From contig JAYKAV010002109.1 of assembly GCA_035582835.1 (NCBI GenBank), positions 2,302,701 through 2,366,700 of the forward strand: a DNA stretch of 64,000 nt, in the 5' to 3' direction. The notes beneath the pieces were generated by a model. The model made no database searches, was not told the origin of the DNA, and saw nothing but the letters and a program-made list of their open reading frames with translations. Positions 13,701 through 27,464 of this stretch are shown here, piece after piece (the first letter of the stretch is position 1; every line of letters begins with the position of its first letter). The DNA comes from Phoebastria nigripes. Its lineage: Eukaryota > Chordata > Aves > Procellariiformes > Diomedeidae. The position numbers and the translations under genes were made by a program.

Positions 13701-16105
13701 ATGACGGAATACAGAACTCCATAATTTCCAAAGACATTCTCATGAATAACTGAGAGGGTGATATTTCTAGACTAATATTCATTAGCAGTCAGGATTACGT
13801 CATCTTACAGCATAGCTGAGCAGACTAGAAAGAGTTTCCGCAGAACTGCACAGTTTTCGTTTCTCTCTTGGTGCAGTTGAAGGACAGGGCAAGGAAAACA
13901 AAATATCAAGGCAAAAGATTAAAAATTCAGAGCATCTAAAAGACGATCTTCTCCATTTTAAACAAAATACAGATTAGCCTTTTTACTGTTTGAATGGCAG
14001 TAATTGCTGTAATCGCAGTTCTACAAATCTATCCATTCTATTTCTGTTCCCTCATGCTCTTTCTTCAGAAGAATTTCACATTTGAAACTGAAGTTCCCTA
14101 GGAAGTAGGAGCTTCTTCTCTCTTTTTATTGTCTTACACCTGTGTGTATGCAGCAATTTTAGAGTGCCAACTCCTGAACTTCTCTCCTTAAGAAGGCTAA
14201 TTATGCATTCACATTGGAGAAAGTGCATCCACAAATCTCGAAACAGATGTTGTCAAACTGGACTGTATTAACCAATGGGTTTTATGCATTTTACTGATTA
14301 AAAAAGACACAGGAGTAAAGGTCTAAGGAAAAAGAAATCCCTAATAATCATCCTTAATAAANAGGCATTTCCACATCCTTGAAGGTTTTAAACTTACTGC
14401 AGAAATTTCTTCTACAGCCTGTGTCAATTATCTAGCATGACCACCATGCCTCAACAAGCTATCCGGTGCTGGAAAGTAGGGGACAGCATCATGCCCCACT
14501 CTCTTCATTGCTCCCAGCCACACGCTCCTGCTGCCTACTTTGAGCTGGCTCTGGCACTCATCTGATCACTACATTCAACTCACTAAAGACAGCAGAAAGA
14601 CAAACTCAGCAGAAGAATATGTATCTGACAGGTTAGACGCTTGACCTGGATTACCTTGCAATGAGATACTAGCACCAGCGCTATGGATGGGGTGGCAGTG
14701 CACCAGCAGGGAGAGGGGGGGAAAAACCTCCCCCTTACAACAGTGATGTGCTGTGAAATCAGCTCAAAGTGAAACTGTACTCTAGGACACTCACCAGCTG
14801 CTTGATGTTTTAAAAGGTCATTAAGTGATAGAGGGAAGGTGCCTTCCAAAAAAGGGCCACATTTAAAAAAGCCTACTCAAGAGAACTAGGACTTAGAAAA
14901 AAAAGAAAAAAAACAGATGGAATGAGCAACAACAGGATTTGTATAAAAGCACTGGTTCCTCTGGGAGATGCTCTTATAAAGTGCTCTCTCTATAACAGAA
15001 ATAAGTGATACTACCAAAGTCTNCAGAAACTAGAAGTGTGCTACAGTTGAGACCTAGCAAAAGTCTGAGAGAAAACCCAATTAATGTGATAGTCCTTAGA
15101 TTCCTACTTATACAGGAAATGCTACCAAACTCATACCTTTTGAAGACTAAACAGATTAAACAGAAATAATAAAAAAAAAGAAAAAAGTACTGGGTACAGC
15201 AGGGAGGAGAAGGCACGGAAAGGTTCTTCCATTACCTAGACGTCACTGTCAAAGCAGCACACATGACACTGACAGCTCAACGAATGGTTTGGGAGGTCTG
15301 ATGGGGTAACTTTGGTTATGAAGATAGCCATCTCCCTAGTTATTGCTTCTGATATAGCTGGACTAATACATAACAGCCTCTTGAAATTTTAGTTGTACAA
15401 TCCAATCTGCAGGTTTAAGGTGTATTTTCATGGTAAGCAAGCAGAATCGACATGCTCTTTAAACAGAAGCTAGCAGACTTCTCTTGAACTGAAATCCTGA
15501 ATGGTAATCAAATAAAAGAATTGGATAGAGGTATTTTGCGGACAAGACCTGTTTCGTACCTTGTATTATGCTTTGGAGTCATTTGTGAATTGAGGACGCC
15601 AACCTGGCTGATTCTGCCTAATGTAAAATGACATATATGCGGATAAAATTAGATTTGAGAAAGTTACTACAGATAGCGTGGACTAATTCTGTGCATGACC
15701 GTAGAGTAACTGAAGAGGTAGTTACTCCCTTAAGCATTCAGTTGTCTCAATTAACCACCATTTCACTTTGATTATAAAAACGTATTCTGAGCTCTAAACT
15801 CTTAGTCCGTATCAATTCAGATGTTATAATTCTGCTAATAGCACAGTTCATATACCAGCACATCACATTAATTGACTCAGGATTATGACCTTGACCTGCT
15901 TTTAAAGATACACATCAACTTTATGGTAACTGAAGCATTGTATCTGCAGATAATGTTTGCATTAGTCAAAGTATAATGAAGGGGGGGGGGAAAAACCCAA
16001 AACCCCACACAATGTAAACAGAACTGACATTTTAAAAAATACATTTAGATAAACTTTTCATTCTTTCACTTGATGCATTAGATACTTAAATGGAAATATA
16101 CTTAC
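4730..16105. other. HDX: HDX intron 4
   Basis: About 11.4 kb without supported genes. It contains a small GC- and CpG-richer patch at about 6040-6180, a short GA/GC alternating segment near 13331-13350, and otherwise ordinary AT-rich intronic sequence. Open frames of 60-109 codons here show no family resemblance and no splice logic. Confidence 0.8.
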
Positions 16106-16159
16106 TGCTCTTTTTCTGGAACAACCTGTAATCCAAGGCACAGTAAGGTTTCCTGAAAT
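16106..16159 (-). CDS. HDX: HDX coding exon 4: short linker exon before homeodomain 2
   Basis: A 54 bp exon (18 codons, residues 425-442) encoding ISGNLTVPWITGCSRKRA. It is flanked by a CTCTACAG acceptor and a GTAAGT donor on the minus strand, phase 0 on both sides. It is too short to appear as a free-standing open frame and was found by looking for the expected continuation of HDX after exon 3. The basic SRKRA end sits just before homeodomain 2 and could belong to its N-terminal arm or a nuclear localisation signal; that role is inference. Confidence 0.93.
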
Positions 16160-19100
16160 CTGTAGAGGGGAAGGGGAAAACAGAACAGAAAACAACAGCA
16201 GCTTAGGTTGCTATGATAGCTAATACCGAGCAGCTTTCAGAAGACTTCAATATTGTGCATTCAATTCTGGTAAGAATGTCTTTAAAACAGGTTAAAATTT
16301 AAAAGCAAAACAAAGTCACACTTAGTCTTCCTGTTGTAAGACTAATAACAAAACGCTAACAAATGTTTCTCTGGGTGGGGGTAAGATAACACGATGGCGA
16401 CTCGGGTGTTTCTGTAGTTTTGCTATCTCAAAACTTGTATTTCAGAACACCAGTTTTCATCGTCAATCTGTCACAAAACTGGTAAGATTAAGCACACTGG
16501 AGTTAGACAAGGGCCAAACATCTGACAGAACCGCCGTCACATATTTTTCAATTACATCAGTTAAACTTTCAGAAAAAAATACTATCATGTTAGTAACTGA
16601 ACTGTTCAATGTCAGGTGTTAAGGATTTGCATATTAGCAGAAAAACTAGGGACATCAGGCTGGAGAAGGAAGAGGAAGAAGTATGAAGACAACGGTTAGC
16701 TGCCTCGATTCCCATTGCTTCTCCATCATTCCCAGAGGTCAGACTTCATTAAATAACAGTCTTGGACTGTTCTCCATGGCAATCTGAAATGTGTCATAGC
16801 CTGGAATATTTTAGGCTTATTTAGGATTCCATGTTCATCTCCTGCTGCAGACGAGCAATGCTTGAGAGACTAAACATAGCTCTTGAGAGATTAATCAATC
16901 TCAAGTCATTACACACACTATATATGTGAGGAAGAAAAATCTATGCACTTCTGCTGACTCTATCAAACTACGCTAACAGTTTTTGTATTTGCGAAGTGCT
17001 CTACTAATGAATCTTGCAGCATGAGCATAACCAAATATAGAATACCTGGTACAGTTTGTCTAGTGTACAAGCACATAAGATACTTTTATTCTTCAAGCTT
17101 TTAGCTGGAAGCGCTTGGAGGTTACCTAAGGTCAGACACTTTCTCATTACAGCACAAGGCGGGTTGAGGGGAGCTAGAAATGAACACCCTCCCCTCCTAA
17201 GGGCAAGTCTGCATCAGCTTTTGTGTCTAAAATATTAATTTCTTAGTTGCACACACACATTTTAGAAATTCTGTATAAACAAGTTACATCTATTACAATT
17301 CTATATCCCATACAACAGCTTCACACCACAGAATCTGCTGTAAATGCATCCTCAGTATCCACCCAGATGACTTCTTTTCACAAATTTAAACTGAGACTAC
17401 AGAAAAAAGTGCTTTTCTATGTGAATAAAGTAATCGGTCTGGCAGAGCATTAACAGTTACTTGGAAGACAAACACACACAAGTTCTGAGAGCTATGATGC
17501 CAAATACAATCAAGTTTATCTCAATATAACTACTTGAAAGACAACATGCATGAGAGTATTCTAAACTGGCTCTATGAAAAAGGCACAAGGGTTGGGTGTT
17601 TTTTGGGGGGGGAGTTATTTTTTGAGTGAGATGGATAGTTATCCTGCATCCACAGGTGTAATTCCAGTCCTAGTCCAACTGGGACAGCTACTGTGAGTTG
17701 CAAAAATGACAACATGAAATGCTTGTCTCGGAAAAGATATTGTGTCTCAGAAACGGCAACTCTGGCAGATGCTAGAGAAAGGTCAAAAGGTACTGCAACA
17801 CTTGTGTATTACTAATGCTGTATCTTAATTAAAGCGGTTACACTATATGAGGGCCCTACATAATCTTTTCCCAATTCACCTCTGGATTTACTGTCCCAAA
17901 TTCACTGCACTGGAGCAAACCAAAAGCCCCAACCCAGTCCTGGTTGCTGTGTGTCCCAGCGTTACTTGAGGCCATACGCAGTGTTTTTGCAGCCTGCTCA
18001 CTGCTGCTGTCCTCCCCAGAGCCCCACAGGCTCTCCCCGCTCATGCAGCTGGCAGTATTTCTTCCCAGAAATAAAGTGGAGGAACTCCTGTGACAAAGGT
18101 AACTCCACTTCTGTTACAAGAATGAGTGTCAGGAAACACTTTGTTCAAGTCTCTTCAGAGAAGACCATGTTGCTTGCCCTATCAAAAAGCTGTGCTGCCC
18201 AAAGTTAGCAAGAAAGTCCTCCTCTTGTCTTCAAAAGTCTCTAGGGAAGTAAACAAATCACTTTGACACATTAAAAAAAAAAAAAACACAAAATAAAAAT
18301 GGAGTCTCATTTCCTTAAATAAAGCAAACTTGCAGCTCATTCATATAAAGCAGCATCCTTAAAAGTGAATCTTAAAAATAAATAAATATGTAATATATCT
18401 ATATCCTATTCTGACATACCAGCTGCAAGGCTTAGGATTTTCCCTTGAAGAAGACAGGGTTAAATTAGATAACTGTGCTTCAGTGTGTATAACAAAGTAA
18501 TTAAAAATACACATACTTTCAACAGTATTTCTGTCCCTTAGGGTTGGGGGGGAGGAAGCCAAGACTAAATCATGATTCAGCCTTGAGAACCAGCAAGCAT
18601 AGCTCTAGTTCAATATGCTTAAAGCCAAACTAAGAAAAGTAGGTCGAACAATTTGTTTACTGAAACTGCTCAGGCATTAAAATTGATCACTTTATTAAAT
18701 TTACTCTTAAGTTACACTAACATGAATTTGATTAATTGAACCAGTAAGGAAGCTATAACTAATTGCTAATTAGATACCCCACCAATGTACAACAGTAATT
18801 ACTTCATCAAAACACAAATCACACAGTCCTGACTTTGAAGAAGCATCTGCTTGGATGTTTCACTACTCCAATAATCATGTAGCTCAGGTTTAATCTATTT
18901 TTAAATTTAGGAAGATTTCCCTAAGTTTAAGGATTTTCATTCCCACACTGATGGATAAATTAGCTAAACACGGGCAACCAAATTAACAGAAACTGACTAC
19001 ATACAAAAGAAGTGTCATCCTGCATAAGTCTAAAAGAATTCAGACAGCACCTGTTACAAAATCTATGTCTCTGGAAGTTTAATATATAAAAATTAAGCAG

Positions 19101-21586
19101 CTATAAGGGGAGTGTCTACATGAAATAGCAGTCACGCTGGACTTAAAATTAAGGGGAGGACTTGCAGGAGGGGGTTAAACTAGTGCAGAACTGATGATTT
19201 CGACAAAATACGTTATCAGCCTAGTGGGGTACACTATTTGTTACACATGACTTTGACGGCAATAAGTGAAATTTTCTTGTCCACGTGATAAGTGAGTGTT
19301 GGAAGTGACACTGTCATACACTAACACCTCTTAAGATACAGAACTTACTTTTGCATTGTTCTGGAACGTGCTAAAAACTCTCAGCAAGGAACGCAGTGAT
19401 CTGGAGAAATCAGCACCATCGTTTCTTCAAGGTACTATGGCATCTGGCCAGGCTGTAGGACGCTATTCCTCTGCAGCTTCCATAGAGCCGTGATACTATG
19501 TGCATCGACCCCACAGCTTTTGCCTGCCCTTATAAATTCTCTAATACTGAAGAGCGTCATCTCAGAGGTTCACAGCATGAATGCTTATAGCAATAAGTGA
19601 ATTAATAGCAACCTGCCCAGTTTTCCCAAGTTTTAAAACTGTGGAAGGGCAAGGGATACCACAGGAAACAGGAGCTCCCTCAATCCAAGGTGCATTCCCA
19701 AATCCAAAGAACAGGGTCTCTGAGAGACAGGCATGGAAGTCAAATGGGGTACAGACGAATTCCTCACTTATCAAAAAAATAGGTATGTTGTTACAACAGG
19801 GGAAAAAAAAAAAAACCAAGAAAAACCAACACCAAAACGAAGTTACAGAGATCTCCTTGTTCTAATCCATATTACACCACATGGACAGATAAAATGTCAC
19901 CTACCATGAACCGTTCTAGCTGTTTAAAAAGACTCTGTCCCTATCCCCAAAAATCCCAAGTCAAAGTTATTTCAAATTTCATTAAAAAATTCAAAAAAGT
20001 AGTAAGAAATAAATCTCACCGATGCTTTTTCAAGAGCGAAATAAAGTACCAGGAGCACACAGCTAGAGGTATCAATAATATATTTCACTTCATGAAACTT
20101 TAAGAAAAACTTCCTTAACTCTATCGTATGCACTTTTGCAGCTTTACCAGCCCTTTATTGAACAGATGTGCACATTTACAGCTTTTCTTCTCCTATGAAA
20201 CTGGCATGTCAAAAGTAAATAGCGTTTAATGAATTTTATAACTCAAGTAAGAACAGTAATAGCAAATACTGACAGACTATCCGAGAGAAGGGAGAAAGGG
20301 AAAGAACAGCTCGTCTAAAGTGCTCAGCTTAGAAAGGGCCATAAATAAGAATTGCAGATGTCCCATCTACTACACAGAATCTATTCCAGAGTATATATGC
20401 TCCTCGAACCTCACGTTTACCAAGAAAAGCACTAATTCTGGTGAAAATTGTCACTTACTTGGACTCAAAAGCTTTCTTTCAAATCCTGACATGAGGTAGG
20501 AACAGGTCAGAAAAAAGAAAAAAAAATAAAAACCGCTTCACAAAGTATTGTTCCCTACTTGTGACAATGCACAAGAAAAGACGGTATGTTGTTTACATGG
20601 TTCACTTTCANGATAAACTAAAAAGGTAATAACAGGCAAATGCACAAAGGTAACACAGGCAGTATCACATCCTGCCAGTCTTAAGACGTTTATCTCAGTG
20701 CCTCTAGACTATGTCGTGCCAGATGGCATAAAAATCCATGAAAAAAAATCAATTTGGATGTTTCCTGCACAACTATCTCTCCTCTAGTTATATCAAAAAA
20801 CAAAAAAATGTAAGTGTGTCAGTGTTGTAGCTTCTTCTGAACATCTTTTAGTTCTTCAGTTACCTGCATTTAATTTTCCCCTCTCAGTATCACTGAAGGG
20901 ACTCTATTACAGGATGAGGAAATAATGGGATTGAATGTAAAACCGGTATTTGAATTAGATGCTGCAGGAGAGGAAGAATATTTGCTCACTTAGTGTCTCC
21001 CATCATCTTAACTAGCTTGCAGGAGATCGTAATCCCTAACAGAAAACAGGCCCAAGAGATTGGCAACTGCACAGGGGGTACAGGCAGTGCTGATGGAAGA
21101 GCTAATCCAAGCTGACATTAACAAGGGCAAGCAACTGTACAGCACACAAATGATGGCATGATCCCATGTTCTGCCCCGCGCCACATGCAAAGTATGTCTA
21201 CAGAGNAACAACCAAGGGTATTACTGTGACATACATTGGTAAGCCACATCAGGACAACACAGACTTGAGCATGCATCAGCAGTTGTAGGTATGATCCTCT
21301 TGTAACCAAAGTTTATCTATCAAATGTATGAAGTCCACGCTGATCTTCAATATACGGCTACCCACTGCAGCCATGGACTCAGCTGCACAGGTAAGAGTGC
21401 TACCATACTATAGTCCTACCTGCACTTTTGTTTAAGAAGGAATTATCTACACTGAAAGATGTAAATGGAGCACAGCCTGCAGAAAGGTGAACCTATCGCT
21501 TACTAGCTACCAACTTTCAAAGAAAACAGTACTCATCTACAACCTTGTCTTCAAGGTTTGAAGACAGAGATAAATTGACAGGTTAC
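16160..21586. other. HDX: HDX intron 3
   Basis: About 5.4 kb of AT-rich sequence with homopolymer runs: G-rich near 17605-17613, A14 at 18273-18286 and a poly-A near 19803. I see no coding exon, RNA gene or recognisable transposon. Confidence 0.8.
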
Positions 21587-22711
21587 CTGGTAATTATTTT
21601 GGTTTTGTGACAGCCTCAGTTGACTTGAAGATGTAAAATGAGGAGAAAAGGTACTTCTTGATGGATTAGCACTGTTATATAATGTACTGGATGTTGTATG
21701 TAATGAGGTCCGTGCAGGCAAGTGGTAGTCTCTGTTATGATACAGAATATTGTCAGGCACGTCCCTGGCATTCACCATCTGTGAACTACAGCTCACGTTT
21801 CTTCCTGGCCCAGACAAGGCTGCACTTTGGTTCTCTACTCGAACAGAACTGCTGCTTTCACAGTATCTTGAATAGCTCTGTATTTGTGCTCCCATGGATG
21901 CTAGCTCTTCTTCTCTAGCATATTCGTCATCCACGTCTCCAGTTTCCATCGCGATGGACAGACAGCTGCCTTCCGCCGAGCAATGCTTCTGCGTTGCACT
22001 TCCTCCCACAATTCTTTGAGGTTGATCTGTAACCGCTAGAGAAAACACTTCGCGGATTTCCAGGTTTTGCGTGCTACAAGAAGGGTCCCTGGTGTTAGCC
22101 CTTTGTCCAGGGGGCACATGCGATGCGAGAGCTGCATGTTCCGGCTTTTGTAACCTTTGACATCCCACGGGTTCAGCTTTACAGGGTCTGTGGCATATCA
22201 TCGGTTTCTGAGGTAACNCCAACTCTGCGGTCTGGACTGATGAACCACCATAGCTTTTTTTAGTGTGACTATATATGGAGTTTGCAGAATTCAGTACGCT
22301 TGTTTGCCTAGATAAAATAATAGTCTTTTCCCCTACTAATAGGGAAGCATTTTTACAATGTGGTACTTGTCGTCCTATAGGGATGTGCTGCTGCTGAAAC
22401 TCTGTATCACTTTTTCCTGGTAGTCGTGGAATAGAGGTTTTATGTATTTCTGCCACGGAAGCATTTGTCTGTTTGGTGGATCCTTGCCTACCAGATGAAC
22501 TAGCAGGACTGTATATACCAGTAACTATTACATCATTATTAGAAGAGGTCCAAGAAGACTGCTGACTTTGGGATCGAGCAATATTTACCACATTTCTAAC
22601 TGCTGCTTCTGGAGGTACTGAGGGAGTAGTAGGGACAGTCCCTGGGGGAGTGCCTCCAGATTCTACAGCACTCTTGCTGCTCATCTTCCTTCGTTTATTG
22701 CCAACCCACGT
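21587..22711 (-). CDS. HDX: HDX coding exon 3: recognition helix of homeodomain 1 and serine-rich linker
   Basis: Encodes residues 50-424 (1125 bp, 375 codons, phase 0 at both ends). The acceptor is TTTGCAG before ACG TGG; the donor GTAACC follows AAT TAC CAG. The first codons give TWVGNKRRK, the end of homeodomain 1, where the canonical W-F-x-N-R of homeodomain helix 3 is replaced by W-V-G-N-K. The rest is a low-complexity linker rich in Ser, Gln and Asn. It includes recognisable HDX blocks such as SSWTSSNNDVIVTGIYSPAS (about residues 96-115), CKNASLLVGEKTIILSRQTS, NLEIREVFSLAV and an acidic DDEYAREEELASM patch. One ambiguous base at 22218 leaves one residue undefined. No frameshift or stop interrupts it, consistent with a functional gene. 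Confidence 0.96.
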
Positions 22712-25700
22712 CTGCAAACAACAAACAACAACGACAACAAACACAAAACAAAGCATTAAATAAGGAGAAAAATTAGGCAATTCCATTTTTAAGCAGATCT
22801 GATGAAATGTTAAGTGTTCAAGTTGAGACCTAAGTTTACAAATACGTAAATCATTTACTGATTATGCAGAGTCTGAACAATACAGGGTGGAAATCCATGC
22901 CTCTCGTGCTTGAGATTCATACACTAATACACATGAGAACCCCCGTCTCAATTCCAAAGCCCCAGTTTCTCAAAAACCCTGACACTGTATCGTGCCTCCT
23001 GTCCCAAAGTTATCCTTAAGATTTATTTCATTGACACTGCTGTGACTAATTCCCCCAAATTTAAGTTTTTAATATTTAGCACCTTGGGATGCAGAACCAT
23101 CACTGAGGAATGCAGCTAAACTTTTGTAACCAAATAACTGAGAGATACAACCTTCAAAACTGCCTTGAACAGAAACTGCCAATTCTTGAATTTAGATGAG
23201 AGGAAGAAAAAGAAGAACTCTTTCTGTTAGGCAATTACAAAACTATTTTGTGAAGTATTTAGACCTATGGACTAATTCCTCCTCTGCCAGCTGCACAAAT
23301 CAAGATCCGATGTCAAAACCTGCTTGTGAAAGACACTGATAGACAAGATCAAGACTACTGGGATTAGATTCCAACAGAAGTCTGCTCTTATGGACATTTC
23401 CGAAAGTGACAATGACAGTATGTGGTGTAAAAGACAGTAGAGGAAAAAATATTTGAAAAATGCAGGTACTATGGCAGTTGTGCACAGGTTAAAATGTACT
23501 GCTGTTTTAAACACTCAGGAAAGCCTGTCCTGCAAGTAGCACATTAAGATATAGCTAAAAGCACTGAAGGGGAAACATGAACTTCAGTATTTCAAGATAA
23601 AGAGAGTTAATCTGGTGGAAGCATCAGCTCTAACACTGGAAGCGTAAGCGCCACCTAACTATTCCTGGCAACTTTCATGATCAGAGATACAAGACTTGCT
23701 CATTTCCTTCACCACAATATGTCTGTACTGAATGTGAGGGCATAAGCCAGCAGGATACAAGTGCCAAAGAACAAAAAATAAGCTTTTGCATCTGCTTATG
23801 CTGGTTATGAAAAGAATCAGCTATGCACGTAGAGATACGGTGAAACAGTTTTCTGCACCGCTCTGGATATCATCTGCTGCACACCTAAAACCAAACCAAA
23901 GCAAGACCTCAACATTCAGCAACCCAAACCAGTTGATTTAATCAATAAACTCCCTCACCCCACAACAAGCAAACTGCACTGAGTACCTATCTTGGGTTTC
24001 CATCTCATCACATGAAAGAAGGAAAGTTTTCTTCACATACCAATACCTGCTAAGGAAGTAAACAGATTTCTCTACAGGAAAATACATATCCCTGCCATAC
24101 AGAAGTATGCTGAAGTCTCCATTCCATTCTACTCATTTTTGTTGTCAAATTTTAAAAAATGCCTACTTTGAGGCATGATTTATTGCATGCAATAGAGTCT
24201 GTTACTAGTGGTAATTTTTTTCTTCTCAAAAGCAAGTTTAAATACACAAATTATAGCCACAGGCCTCAAGTTACTTTTCTTTATTGCATAAAACAAATTT
24301 AGAAAATCAAATGTATTTTTTCGTAATTTCTGCTCAATCAGTAAACTTGCAAGATAGAAATTATAATTAAACAGAGACATTGCAAATTTTGGGCCAGGAA
24401 AGGAGATTTCACCCCCAACTTTTCCAACTGTATAATACCAAAATCTGAAGTTTTTCTCATGGTTCTCCTGAAAAGAAACGCATTCAAAGAAATGCAAATA
24501 ACTTACTAGCACTGCTGTTCACTTGGGATTAAAGCACAGTTTCATGAGACAGCCCAAGTCAGATTTGCCACTGCTGAAAAAGTCCCATTCTCCTGCTCAC
24601 ATCCCCAGCAGCTTGCTCCCACCATTTAACCAAAAGCACACACCTGAATGATCAGTGAGTGCAACTCCCCCAAAAGCATAAAACCAAATTGGCAAAAAAA
24701 AAGAACAAAAGTTTTGGTAAGGTTAGCAAATTTAACTGGGTTACTCTGAAACTGAATGAATGCAAGAGATGATCAGCACAAGAAAAAAGACAGGAGAGAA
24801 AAAATTGCACAGCTGGGAGAAGCAAAAGAGTACAAAACCTCCCATTTTTAGCACTGTGAGACATTATCCCAGAAAAGCATTATGTGAAACTATACTCTTA
24901 GACTGAAAGGGAAGCTCCACATTGTTACTAGCTTGGTGGTTACGGTATTAATTTGGGATGTGACAGAGCATCCATTAAGCACAAAATATCCTAAGAAAAG
25001 GGACACGAATCTTCGTTTCGGTCAAGTTCCCCAACTGATAAGTTTGGGGAGCACTTTCACTAACACTGGAAGCGTTACTGAAATTCTTAACTTTTATTTA
25101 GGATGAGAAGAAGCTCCCAGAAGAGATGACAAATCAAAAATCCAGATGCTAAGAAATTTACCTGGAATTTAAGAAACCCTGATTTTACATTCCCAGTTTG
25201 AATCAGGTAGAGCTGAAACTTCAGACTGTCCCACAATCCAGATACACACCACAGAGGGACTGTCAGTGGTGCTTGGCTGATAGTTTTGACCAGAAGTTCC
25301 ACCTTAAATCTGAAAATAAAGTGTTCTCAGGAAGTCTTTCCAGAGATGTAAGAGAATAACGAAGCTGTAACTCTTCTGACATCTGCTGTTGTACTATGGG
25401 GAGAACCCCACACCACCTCCCTGATCACTGCTCCCAGCACTCAGTGATACTGTGAAAATCAGACTTGGAGAACTTTTGCACTTTATCAAGTCACATCGCT
25501 CACATTTCATGTAAAGACAAAAAGCAACCAGCAGAAGTATGCTAATACTAATGAACAAAACCAGGCCATTCAAACCTGACATAGCTAGAATACATCTCTA
25601 TTAAATTTGAAGAGGGTCAGGGTTTTTTCCCAGGAGTAACTCTACCACGTTGCCTAATTTTGAAAGGGAGAACATGTTTTTATGTATTGCAGTAATAAAA

Positions 25701-25949
25701 TCTGTAGAGGTTTACATCAAATCATAAATAAGACTTTTCTTTTTTCCAACCCAGCTAAGGATTGGAAAGACTAGATGTCTATGGGACAAGGCGATAGAAA
25801 TCCTGATTCGGGGATTTATGACATTTGAATTAGAACAGTTACATTTAGGGAATCCAGGTTCCTATTATAGTCATTATCTACAAGTGTCAGCTGTAACCCA
25901 AGTATCATTTTGCTAGACATTGTGCAAAGAAGTACTAATCTCTGTCCAA

Positions 25950-26040
25950 GGGGGGGGGGGGGGGGGGGGGGAAGAAAAGAGAAAAAAGGAGGGGATTAGG
26001 AGAGGCAGAAAGGAGGGGTGTAAAGAAAAGAGAGGTAAGA
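25950..26040 (+). repeat. G22 homopolymer followed by a polypurine tract
   Basis: Twenty-two consecutive G (25950-25971) run straight into about 70 bases that are almost all purine (GAAGAAAAGAGAAAAAAGG and similar). It lies in HDX intron 2. Such tracts can form G-quadruplex or triplex DNA and are also prone to sequencing-length error. Confidence 0.95.
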
Positions 26041-27029
26041 TCATAAAAAAAGTATGACAAATGCAGGACAAATGCTGGGTCTGTTTCCATTGCACTTCAC
26101 AAGTAGGAAGAAAGTTTAAGTATTGCAAATAAGGGCTCAGTAAGGGAAGAAAACTAAAGGAAAAAGGCCATGATACATTATTGCCATAAGGGAAACAGAG
26201 AGGGAAAGGAAAATGTGAAGATGGAGAGTGAACGAGGACTGCAAGTAGAGGAGAGACTGGCTGCCTCCTCTAGGTCCTTCAATCAGAATAAAAATAGAAA
26301 AACAGGCCCTGGCTGCATCATCAGCATCCAGATTCCTGTTACAACTGTTTGTCTGTTCCAGGGGGTCTGAATTTCTGGCTGACTTTCAGAACTTCCCACC
26401 ACTTAGAGCTGAGAAAGTAAGTTTTAATATTTCCAGAGTATTTTGAGGGAGGGGAATCCAGGTAAGAATTAGGGAGCAGGAGGGGTTATTATTGTCAATA
26501 TACCACTGGTACACCACTTAAAAAAGAGACTGGTCTTACTTCTTCCTCTTCAGTGTCCAGTGTTGCAGCAATTCCTGGTAGCTCCACTACCGTTGTTATT
26601 TTTTCAGCTAATGCTTCATGATTTCTATTTCTGCTCCGAGACAACAGCCATTTTGTTGTCTACTGTTTCACAAAGGGATTATTAATTCCCTTCCCATGGA
26701 ATTCATAGACTTTGGAAGAGCTCCTGTTAGCACTAGTGACATTCTTCTTTTATAAGAAAAGAATGTACTCGCTGTAAATAACCATGAGGGACCACAATAT
26801 TTATGATTGTGACATGGAATACAAGTGTGACAGAGTGTGTCAAAAGAAATACTTCCACAATTATTCCCCCAAATACGTTAGGTTATGGAAATTTGTTTAT
26901 CTTAAGAATAGTTTCCTAATAACATGACCTTTCTTTGATACAATACATTGCACAAGGTTTCTATAGGGCAATCTAATTTGCAATTTAATAAATAAACAAA
27001 ACCTAAACCCAAATGAAAACACCATCAAC

Positions 27030-27084
27030 AAAAGACAAACAACCACCAAAAAAACCCCAAACAAACAAAACAAACAAACAAAAA
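27030..27084. repeat. Degenerate (ACAA)n / A-rich simple repeat
   Basis: Imperfect CAAA and ACAAAC units about 230 bp downstream (in the transcription sense) of HDX exon 2, inside intron 2. No coding potential. Confidence 0.8.
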
Positions 27085-27317
27085 TCACTCCTTGTGCAAT
27101 CCAGGCCCCTGCTAAATACAGCAATCATGTGAAGACATTTCAGCGAAAACAAACTATAAACAGGCTCACTGGATAAAAATGAACGTCACACAGGCGTACT
27201 GAAGTCTGATTTAAGACAAGTATGAAGTTAGAGACTCCAGTCCTCTACAGATATTTTACGTAAAGAAATGAATGTGTATAACTTTAACATACAAATTTGG
27301 AAGGCCTCAGTACTTAC

Positions 27318-27464
27318 CCTGACTACACTGAAGTCCAGTTTAGTTTCTTGTGCACACTGTAATATGAGCTGAAAGCAATTTTTACTTTGATTTGTCATTC
27401 CATTTTCATAATAACGCTGTAATATCCTTTGTTGTTCTACAGTAAATACAGAACGCAGATTCAT
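27318..27464 (-). CDS. HDX: HDX coding exon 2: start codon and most of homeodomain 1
   Basis: Encodes residues 1-49, beginning MNLRSVFTVEQQ and ending SVVR. The ATG at 27464 directly follows the acceptor AG (a TTTTATTTTTAG tract on the minus strand), so the whole 5' UTR must come from upstream exon(s). The exon ends in AGG before a GTAAGT donor at 27317. It carries helices 1 and 2 of the first divergent homeodomain; the recognition helix is in the next exon. HDX is a nuclear protein presumed to bind DNA through two homeodomains, but its targets are poorly known. If exon 1 ends at 36087, the joined start context is ACG-ATG-A, with the favourable A at -3. The exon is 147 bp, phase 0 at its 3' border. 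Confidence 0.96.

Larger units (their letters stand above)
22712..27317. other. HDX: HDX intron 2
   Basis: About 4.6 kb. It holds the G22/polypurine tract (25950-26040) and the ACAA-rich repeat (27030-27084); the remainder is unremarkable AT-rich intron. The first 75 bases after exon 3 stay open in frame by chance and are not coding. Confidence 0.8.
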
